Below, one piece after another: positions 7,682-14,404 of a stretch of DNA of 64,000 nt. Origin of the DNA: Acidilobus sp. 7A (GTDB lineage Archaea > Thermoproteota > Thermoprotei_A > Sulfolobales > Acidilobaceae); assembly GCF_003431325.1 (NCBI RefSeq), contig NZ_CP010515.1, positions 806,001 through 870,000 of the forward strand, read 5' to 3'. The notes beneath the pieces are model-generated. The model searched no databases and was not told the origin of the DNA. It was given only the letters and a program-made list of their open reading frames with translations. The translations under genes and the position numbers were made by a program. Positions within the stretch are counted from its first letter, which is position 1; the number at the start of each line of letters is the position of its first letter.

Positions 7682-9490
7682 TCACGGCAGGCCTCCGTTT
7701 ATCAGGCTGTAGCTGAACTGGTTGGCAATCAGGTACCCTGCCGCGTTAACGGTGCTGTTCTGCAGCCCCTCAAGGTAGGCGCTCTCCGTGAAGCCGCGGC
7801 CGTTCACCAGGACCTCCGCTGTCAGCGACTTCTGAGTGAGCGCGTTGTTAGAGGTGAGGCCAATTAGTACGGCCCCAGTCGGGTTTATGAACTCAAGTAT
7901 GCCGGAGAAGCCTCCCACGGCCCCCAGGTTATAGCTCATGCTCTCGGTGAAGCTGTAGCTATGCCAGGAGTAGCTCAGGCTGTACGACGGCGCCATGTAT
8001 ATGCTGCCGTTCTGCGTGAACGACGCGTTGTACGGGAACGTGGTCGGCGGGGTTATGGGCACTGCGACGGAGTCGTAGTACAGCGTCACCGGCCAGTTGG
8101 CTGTCAGGCTGAGCGTGTAGGGCTCGTAGCCCTCGGCCCACGAGCTCACGCTGAACTGCTCGTCAAGGTAGTTGAAGGAGAAGGTGCCCGCGTAGTTGTA
8201 GGCCTGCCTCACGGTCGTCCTGCCGGCCTCCGCCGTGCTCACAGTCTCAGTGCCGTGCTCGAACATGAGCTCCGAGGTGTAGTTTATTGAGTAGCTGGCG
8301 CCCTCGTCAAAGTAGAGGCCGGCCGCGCTGTAAGTCATTATGAGGGGCCCAGTGTCACTGTAGCTTGCGCTGGCCGTCAGCACCCTCGCACCCACCATCG
8401 GGTTGCTGCTGTTAACCCAGAGCGCCAGGAAGCCGCCCAGGTGCCACTGGAAGTACCTGCCAGGCACGCCCATGGTCTCGGCGGAGGCGAGCAGGTCGGC
8501 CACGTGTACGGCTATAGTTGCGTTGAGGCCGTAGGCCAGTAGCGGCGTGAGGTCTATAGTGTCAGGCATGTGGAAGGCCAGGGTGTTTATTGAGGTCACC
8601 GGCTTCCACCAGAACAGGTTTATGCCGCCTGTGTAGACGGTCTCGAACGGGTTGATTATGCCGGCCAGGTGGTCGTCATAGTACACCTTAATGTACCTGA
8701 CTGCTGGCATGTTAGTGTACCAGAACTCGTCATTGTAGCCGCCATTGGTGTAGAGCACGAGCCAGGCCCTGTAGGTGCCGTTAGGTATGGACATGTATTG
8801 CACTGCATAGTCCTGGTATGCGTCGAAGAACTCAAAGGAGTAGCCGGCTGGCGAGGTGACGAAGAGGGGTATGATCACGTTCGGCAGGCCAGCCGGAGGG
8901 GTGCCATTGTAGAGCAGGAGCGTCAAGTTGACCAGGTAGTAGCCCGTTATGCCTATGCTGGGCGCGTAGAAGTTGGGCAGCAGCACCTGGAACCTCACTG
9001 GGCCCCTCAGGAGGTTCTCAAAGAACGTCACGTCAACAGCTGCCGTGGAGTTCAGGACCTCCTGGGTGGACCCCCAGAGCAGCGGGGTGCCGTTAGCAAA
9101 TACGTCGACTATCCTGTCGTACTGGGGCCCGCCGGCCTCCCTTATCGAGATGTTAAGGAGCATGAGGCTGTAGTTGCCAGGGGGCACGTAGACGGTGGCG
9201 TTGTAGGGCACCGCCGTGTTGTTGAACATTACGTCCTTGGCTATCCATATGACCTCTGGGGTCTCGTTGGGCGGTATGTACTTGAAGGCCTGGAAGGAGT
9301 AGTACCCGTCATGGCCGCCGAGGGCCCTGCCAGCGTAGGTAACGAGTATTGGATGATGCACTTGCGTTGGGTGAGGCACCGGCCCCGCCTGGTAGCTCCT
9401 GTGGGCCGCCGGCCCCAGGGCCCCTGCTGGCGCAGCTGCCAGGAGCGACAGCGCGAGCAGGGCTGCTAACGCAAGAACGTGTGCCCTCAA
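7682..9490 (-). CDS. Secreted PNGase A-like glycoamidase
   Basis: 602 residues with a signal peptide (about 1-24, ending PAGALG). The central region carries the landmarks of peptide N-glycanase A (PF12222-type): IPNGTYRAWLVLYTN (about 235-249), DEFWYTN (254-260), PFETVYTGGINLFWWKP (281-297) and DLTPLL (313-318). The C-terminal half is beta-rich with many sequons. The predicted role is removal of N-glycans from glycoproteins outside the cell, at acid pH by analogy with plant and fungal enzymes. The TTG start follows GGTGGG, and TATA-like sequences lie at 9544-9556. It is unknown whether the target is foreign glycoprotein or the cell's own surface. Confidence is high for the family, moderate for the activity. 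Confidence 0.72.
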   Translation of the reverse strand: MRAHVLALAALLALSLLAAAPAGALGPAAHRSYQAGPVPHPTQVHHPILVTYAGRALGGHDGYYSFQAFKYIPPNETPEVIWIAKDVMFNNTAVPYNATVYVPPGNYSLMLLNISIREAGGPQYDRIVDVFANGTPLLWGSTQEVLNSTAAVDVTFFENLLRGPVRFQVLLPNFYAPSIGITGYYLVNLTLLLYNGTPPAGLPNVIIPLFVTSPAGYSFEFFDAYQDYAVQYMSIPNGTYRAWLVLYTNGGYNDEFWYTNMPAVRYIKVYYDDHLAGIINPFETVYTGGINLFWWKPVTSINTLAFHMPDTIDLTPLLAYGLNATIAVHVADLLASAETMGVPGRYFQWHLGGFLALWVNSSNPMVGARVLTASASYSDTGPLIMTYSAAGLYFDEGASYSINYTSELMFEHGTETVSTAEAGRTTVRQAYNYAGTFSFNYLDEQFSVSSWAEGYEPYTLSLTANWPVTLYYDSVAVPITPPTTFPYNASFTQNGSIYMAPSYSLSYSWHSYSFTESMSYNLGAVGGFSGILEFINPTGAVLIGLTSNNALTQKSLTAEVLVNGRGFTESAYLEGLQNSTVNAAGYLIANQFSYSLINGGLP

Positions 9491-9569
9491 CTTATCCCAC
9501 CAACCTCTGTGCCTCCAATGCTCCCACGGCAGGAGGAAAAAATAAACGTTTTTATGAAGTCGGCAGGCA

Positions 9570-9648
9570 TGGCGGGCCCGCCGGGATTTGAACCCGGGAC
9601 CACCAGCTCCGGAGGCTGGCGCGCTGATCCTGGCTGCGCCACGGGCCC
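9570..9648 (-). tRNA. tRNA-Arg (CCG)
   Basis: Minus strand: acceptor GGGCCCG/CGGGCCC, anticodon stem CCAGC/GCTGG with loop CTCCGGA giving anticodon CCG, T-loop TTCAAAT. Discriminator G and an encoded CCA (9570-9572). No intron. Confidence 0.93.
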
Positions 9649-9679
9649 AGCTACCCTCGCCCGTGAAGGTTAAATAGGC

Positions 9680-10089
9680 CTAGGCCTTGGTCCACCATCA
9701 GAACATGCTGCCGTTGCCTCCTGCAATCATTGGGTTCCCCTCCAAGAGATGCTGCCTGTGTAGCAGTTTATGTAGGGCTTCACCACTCAGTAGTAGCCCA
9801 GCTGAATCACATGTAGAAGTAGAGGCTCACCGCCAGGTCCTCGGCCTGCCTGAACAAGGGCATGGCGGCCGTGGCGTTCGTCAGCTGTGCATGAGCTCAG
9901 GGCTGGCGGGCTCAGCGACAGCTGCACAGCTGACGTAGTAGTGTGCTGCTGTGTTGCTGATGTACTGTGGTGCAGAGCAGGCCAACAGCGAAGGCTACCA
10001 TAACAAACCACAGGAACAGTCAGGACGGACCTATCAAGGGAGGCCTGGAGGGCCTTCGGGCGAAGGGACGCAGCCTTAAATGAGTTCAC
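9680..10089 (-). pseudogene. Internally deleted relic of the peptide-binding protein gene
   Basis: 9680-9880 resembles the last 65 or so codons of the 14405 gene (same order of segments: PNSYWVV-like, AEDLAVQLYFY-like). 9885-10089 resembles its first 65 or so codons (TTTSAVQLSLSPPALSS against TTPAQLSMSPPAPST). About 2.4 kb of the middle is missing; the join is near 9880-9886. Frames of the two ends do not match and stops are present, so it cannot make a binding protein. It keeps the 5' codons FKAASLRPKALQASLDRS in one frame, which helps to judge the start of the intact gene. Confidence 0.7.
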
Positions 10090-10168
10090 CGCCCCAAAGC
10101 CTCCAAAGGGCCGCCAGGGCGATGAAGGGCGGCCTATTAAGCATATCACTGCCTTGAGTACTTGCAGT

Positions 10169-10243
10169 CCTGGACGGGGTAGAAGAGGTCTGAGATGTTA
10201 ACGTAGGTGCTGTTGAGGGGCACGAGGTAGGGCACGAACTCCA
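10169..10243 (-). pseudogene. 75-base perfect fragment of the 2554-4134 gene, inverted
   Basis: These 75 bases equal the reverse complement of 2960-3034 without a mismatch by eye. They cover the codons around MEFVPYLVPLNSTYVNIS of the sugar-binding protein. No homology continues on either side. It directly follows the peptide-binding protein relic. Confidence 0.75.
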
Positions 10244-10433
10244 ATGCGCAGGGCAAATCCTGGCGTGCCCTGCTTAGCCCGCGCCAACTTTCTGGGCACC
10301 TTAAATGATGAAAAAGAGGGGAGAGGCTTCTCTTGAACCAGGACCAGCTTAGCTAACGGCACTTGTGTGGGCGTATAAGGCTCTCTAACCAAACGTATAG
10401 AATATAGAAAGTAGTAGGTAATTAAAACTAAAC

Positions 10434-10477
10434 ATTCGAAATTTTTATAAGATGGATTCGAAATTTTTATAAGATGG
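10434..10477 (+). repeat. Tandem 22-bp duplication carrying a TATA box
   Basis: Two identical 22-base units (10434-10455 and 10456-10477) each hold TTTTTATAAG. They lie 60-100 bases before the GTG start of the APC permease and duplicate its likely promoter. The rest of 10244-10433 shows no gene. Confidence 0.75.
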
Positions 10478-10537
10478 CAGGGAGGATCGTAGGACTAGCG
10501 GTGGTCAGCCTTTGCGCCTGAGTCTAGTAATGAGAGG

Positions 10538-12334
10538 GTGAGCGACCCTCCCACGGCAGGGCCCACGCTTAGGAGGTCCCTTACTCTGCTTGACGTCTTT
10601 ATGTTAGGCATAAGCGGCATGGTAGGCTCTGGCTGGCTCTTCTCAGCCCTAGGCGCGGTTGGCTTCATGGGGCCCGCCGCGGTGCTCTCGTGGATTATAG
10701 CGGGCATATTCTTCTCCTTCATGGTCTTCGGCTTCGCCGAGCTCGGGGGCCTCTTCCCGTTCACCGGCTCCCTGGCGAGGTACAACCACTACACCCACGG
10801 CACGCTAAGCAACTACATGCTGGCCTGGGCATACTTCATAGGGGCCGCGACGACCATCAGCGTAGAGGCAGTTGCCATAGTTGAGTACTCGAGCGAGTAC
10901 CTGCCCTGGGTCTGGAACAGCAAGGTTGGGGTTCTCACCCCTGTAGGGGTTGCCATAACGGCCGGCCTCATACTTGTGTTCTTCGCCATCCACTTCCTCG
11001 GGGTGCAGGTCTTTGGCTGGTTCAACAGGGTTGTCACGGCCTGGAAGCTCACGGTGCCGACTCTCACCGTGGTACTCCTGATGCTGCTCTACTTCCACAC
11101 GAAGAACTTCACAGGCGCCCCAGGGGGCTTCTTCCCCTACGGCACCGCGGCTGTCTTCGGCGGCATGATAACGACTGGCATAGTCTGGGCGTACGAGGGC
11201 TTCAGGCAGAGCCTTGAGTACGCCGGCGAGACGAAGAACCCGCAGAGGGACGTGCCGCTTGGCACCCTCCTTGCGCTGGCCGTTACCATAGTCCTCTACA
11301 TCCTCATAGAGCTGGCCTTCATAGGCGGCGTAAACTGGCAGAGCGCTGGTATTGCCTTCGGCAACTGGAGCGGCCTGGCGAGCAGCTCCTGGGAGGCGCA
11401 CCCGTTCTACTCTGAGCTCGTGGCCACCGGGGTCCCTGTGCTCGTGGGCTTTGCCATAGTGCTCCTCATAGACGCCGTCCTCTCGCCGCTCGGCACCCTC
11501 GCCACTTACGCGGGCTCGAGCGGCAGGAACATATACGGCATGGCAAGGGTGGGCTACATACCTGAATTCTTCGCAAGGATTCACCCGAGGTTCAAGAGCC
11601 CCTGGGTGGCCCTCCTGGTGTCAACAGTCATAGCAGTGGCGTTCCTATTTCCCTTCCCGACCTGGTATGCCATAATGTCTATCTCTGCCCTCGCGACGGT
11701 CTACAACTACATCTCGGTTGGCGTCACGAACCACGCCCTGAGGAGGCTGGCGCCTGACCTCAAGAGGCCCTACAGGCCGCCGGCCTGGTACTTGTTCTAC
11801 CCGCTGGGGTTCATAGCCGCGGTCATGCTGGTCTACTGGTCGGGCTGGAGCCTGGTCAACACCGTGGTGGAGCTTGTAGTGATCGGCCTGCCCCTCCTCC
11901 TGCTGGGCCCCTACAGGAGGGAGCTCGGGCTCTCAACTGGGGCGGCCGCGGCCATCGCCGGCTCCCTCTGGGCGGCCTCAGCAGCAACAATAGCCGCCTA
12001 CTACATGGTCCTTGAAGGCTGGGGCCTGCTGGGCTTCGCAATATACTGGGCCGCCCTGTCCCTGATACAGGTCGCGGCCCTGCTGGTCATACAGTTCATA
12101 GCACATCACCCCGACGTCAAGGGCGCCGTGTGGATAGTTGTCTTCAACATAGTCATTGGCGTAATATCATATACAGGCTCCCTCGGCCCCCTGTCGCAGC
12201 CCCTAATACCTTACCCCATGGACTACATAGTCATGGCTGTCGCTGCCATCGGCGTCTACTTCCTCGGGGTCTACACTGCCTATGAGACCAAGGACTTGAA
12301 GATGGTGAAGGAGAGGGGGCTGCCCGTTGAGTGA
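10538..12334 (+). CDS. Large APC-superfamily amino-acid permease
   Basis: 598 residues. It carries the APC signature loop YAGETKNPQRDVP and the first-helix motif GISGMVGSGWLFS. About twelve membrane segments form the core, and two extra hydrophobic segments follow at the C-terminus (about 465-590), making it longer than usual amino-acid permeases. It should import amino acids or amines by proton coupling. The start is the GTG at 10538. It is followed at once by a T7 terminator and then gdhA, so uptake and deamination genes are neighbours but separately transcribed. A short relic of a related permease lies at 17339-17424. Confidence 0.85.
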   Translation: MSDPPTAGPTLRRSLTLLDVFMLGISGMVGSGWLFSALGAVGFMGPAAVLSWIIAGIFFSFMVFGFAELGGLFPFTGSLARYNHYTHGTLSNYMLAWAYFIGAATTISVEAVAIVEYSSEYLPWVWNSKVGVLTPVGVAITAGLILVFFAIHFLGVQVFGWFNRVVTAWKLTVPTLTVVLLMLLYFHTKNFTGAPGGFFPYGTAAVFGGMITTGIVWAYEGFRQSLEYAGETKNPQRDVPLGTLLALAVTIVLYILIELAFIGGVNWQSAGIAFGNWSGLASSSWEAHPFYSELVATGVPVLVGFAIVLLIDAVLSPLGTLATYAGSSGRNIYGMARVGYIPEFFARIHPRFKSPWVALLVSTVIAVAFLFPFPTWYAIMSISALATVYNYISVGVTNHALRRLAPDLKRPYRPPAWYLFYPLGFIAAVMLVYWSGWSLVNTVVELVVIGLPLLLLGPYRRELGLSTGAAAAIAGSLWAASAATIAAYYMVLEGWGLLGFAIYWAALSLIQVAALLVIQFIAHHPDVKGAVWIVVFNIVIGVISYTGSLGPLSQPLIPYPMDYIVMAVAAIGVYFLGVYTAYETKDLKMVKERGLPVE

Positions 12335-12346
12335 TTTTTTTGGCTT
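12335..12346 (+). terminator. T7 terminator directly after the permease stop
   Basis: The stop TGA is followed immediately by a run of seven T. Confidence 0.5.
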
Positions 12347-12450
12347 CGCATGTTAACTAAATACATAATCTATAGCCCTCTCTTAGCACACTTTTGATTT
12401 TTAATTTGGTTTTTAACAAACTTCATTAAAGGTCCTAATAAAACGTTGCA

Positions 12451-12459
12451 CTTTAATTA
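12451..12459 (+). promoter_or_regulatory. gdhA TATA box
   Basis: CTTTAATTA lies about 40 bases before the TTG start, in a very A/T-rich 160-base gap. GAGGGGGA, 6-12 bases before the start, is a possible ribosome-binding site. Confidence 0.4.
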
Positions 12460-12495
12460 GCAGAAATACATAACTGTATACTGAGGGGGATCCCT

Positions 12496-13761
12496 TTGGC
12501 CCAGAGGGTCAGCTACTTTGAGTGGATGTTACAGGTGCTCGAGAGGGCCATAAAGATGGACAACTTGCCCTACGAGCTCTACAAGGTGCTGAGCAGGCCT
12601 GAGAGGGTGCTGACGGTCAGCATACCAGTCAGGATGGACGACGGGAGGCTGGAGGTCTTCGAGGGCTACAGGGTCCAGTACAGCAGCGCCCTGGGCCCCT
12701 ACAAGGGGGGCATAAGGTTCCACCCAGAGGTCGACCTGGATACTGACAAGGCCCTCGCCCTGGGCATGACATTGAAGAACGCCCTCAACAACCTGCCGTA
12801 CGGCGGCGGCAAGGGGGCCGTTAAGGTAGACCCCAAGAGGCTCTCCAAGGGGGAGCTGGAGAGGCTGAGCAGGGGCTACGCCAGGGCCATAGCCCCCCTC
12901 ATAGGGGACCAGGTTGACATACCTGCCCCGGACGTCGGCACAACGCCCGAGATAATGGCTTGGATGGTCGACGAGTACTCAAGGATCAGGGGCTACAACG
13001 TGCCCGGGGTCTTCACGGCCAAGCCGCCGGAGCTCTGGGGCAACCCCGTTAGGGAGTACTCGACAGGCTACGGCGTCGTCGTGGCCGCCAGGGCGGCGGC
13101 CGAGAGGTACATGGGAGGCCTGCAGGGCCTCAGGGTGTCAGTCCACGGCTTCGGCAACGTGGGCCAGTACTCAGCCCTGTTCGCCCAGAGGCAGGGAGCC
13201 AAGGTAGTCGCGGTGAGCGACACCTCAGGCACGGTGTACGACCCCAACGGCATCGATGTGGAGCTGGCCATGAAGGTCAAGGCCCAGACGGGGAAGGTGA
13301 TAAACTACCCAAAGGGGGAGAAGATATATGACCCCATGGCCTCCCTCTTCGTTGACGCCGAGGTCCTGATGCCGTCGGCCATAGAGAACGTGATAACTAA
13401 GGACAACGCGTCAAAGGTCAGGGCTAAGCTCGTAGTGGAGGGCGCCAACGGGCCGACGACGCCTGAGGCGGAGGCCGAGCTCTACAAGAGGGGCTCCATA
13501 GTGGTGCCGGACATCTCGGCCAACGCCGGCGGCGTCGTTATGTCGTACCTTGAGTGGGTCGAGAACCTGCAGTGGTACTGGTGGGACGAGGAGGAGACCC
13601 TGAAGAGGCTTGACGCAATAATGACCTCAAACGTTAAGAGGCTCATAGACAGGTACGAGTCCCTCAAGTCGACCAACCCCTCGGCCACCATGAGGGACGC
13701 GGCCTTCATACTGGCCCTCGAGAGGGTCTACAGGGCCATGAAGGCCAGAGGATGGCTCTAA
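12496..13761 (+). CDS. gdhA: Glutamate dehydrogenase
   Basis: 421 residues, the usual length of archaeal hexameric GDH. Substrate-site motifs are [10 protein letters not shown] (69-78, with Lys70) and [11 protein letters not shown] (about 101-111, catalytic Lys at 106), followed by DIPAPDVGT with the catalytic Asp. The Rossmann segment is VHGFGNVGQ and the second domain holds [11 protein letters not shown]. It interconverts glutamate and 2-oxoglutarate plus ammonia in the cytoplasm, probably in the deaminating direction in a peptide-using heterotroph. The start is TTG, chosen from the upstream purine-rich site and full-length match. Coenzyme choice (NAD or NADP) cannot be settled here. Confidence 0.95.
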   Translation: MAQRVSYFEWMLQVLERAIKMDNLPYELYKVLSRPERVLTVSIPVRMDDGRLEVFEGYRVQYSSALGPYKGGIRFHPEVDLDTDKALALGMTLKNALNNLPYGGGKGAVKVDPKRLSKGELERLSRGYARAIAPLIGDQVDIPAPDVGTTPEIMAWMVDEYSRIRGYNVPGVFTAKPPELWGNPVREYSTGYGVVVAARAAAERYMGGLQGLRVSVHGFGNVGQYSALFAQRQGAKVVAVSDTSGTVYDPNGIDVELAMKVKAQTGKVINYPKGEKIYDPMASLFVDAEVLMPSAIENVITKDNASKVRAKLVVEGANGPTTPEAEAELYKRGSIVVPDISANAGGVVMSYLEWVENLQWYWWDEEETLKRLDAIMTSNVKRLIDRYESLKSTNPSATMRDAAFILALERVYRAMKARGWL

Positions 13762-13788
13762 CGGGCTCCTCAGCCGATTCCCTACGAG

Positions 13789-13803
13789 CTTTTTCTTTTC
13801 CAA
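13789..13803 (+). terminator. gdhA T-rich terminator
   Basis: CTTTTTCTTTTCC begins about 30 bases after the gdhA stop. Confidence 0.45.
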
Positions 13804-13860
13804 CTCCGTTTCTCCTTTGTAGCGCCTAGCTGCGTCATGGGCTTAGCGGGCACTAACGCT

Positions 13861-13884
13861 CAGGGCCATTTTCACTTGGCCCTG
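13861..13884. other. Perfect 8-bp hairpin between gdhA and the gapN relic
   Basis: CAGGGCCA (13861-13868) pairs with TGGCCCTG (13877-13884) across an eight-base loop. Function unknown; nothing else is visible in 13804-13947. Confidence 0.4.
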
Positions 13885-13947
13885 TAAGGCCTCCAGCCTA
13901 GCATGATTGCGAGTCAGCTAAGGCTGCGCGGCCCGTCAACTAACCTT

Positions 13948-14378
13948 TTAGAGGTAGTCCCACACGCCCCTGCCCTTGTAGTTGTACACTATAGACTTGT
14001 AGGCGGTGACGAAGTCTATGGTGTACCCTATGCCCTCCCTCCCTATGCCTGAGTCCTTCATGCCGCCGAAGGGGTAGTTGTTGATGTAGACGGCCCCCAC
14101 CTCAAGCTGCCTGGCCGCCCTCCTTATCTTTGAGAGGTCGCTGCCGAATATCGCCGCGTCAAGGCCGTACCTCCTCCCGTTGGCAAGGGCTATGGCCTCG
14201 TCGAGGTCCCTGACCTTAACTATAGCTGCTATGGAGGCGAACACCTCCTTGTTGTACATGTAGAGCTCCGGCAGCCTCGAGGCGTCAACCTCTATGAGAG
14301 TGGGCTTTATGTAGTTAGGGCCCAGCTCCTCAACCTTCTTCCCGCCGTGGAGCACCCTGCCGCCCTTTGACACGGCGT
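13948..14378 (-). pseudogene. Truncated gapN copy (3' part only)
   Basis: The 3' 430 bases or so of gapN repeated in inverted orientation to the copy at the left edge, about 96% identical over the aligned bases. It starts abruptly near GACGCCGTGTC and lacks the catalytic Cys and Glu region. It also lacks eight codons (KHGIGYYP) present in the intact gene. In the intact gene that 24-base block lies between two ACTACCC repeats, so slipped-strand deletion explains the loss. The breakpoint sits next to the stop of the peptide-binding protein gene. Confidence 0.85.
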
Positions 14379-14404
14379 CCATAGCCCTTTAAGGTAAAAT
14401 AGGG

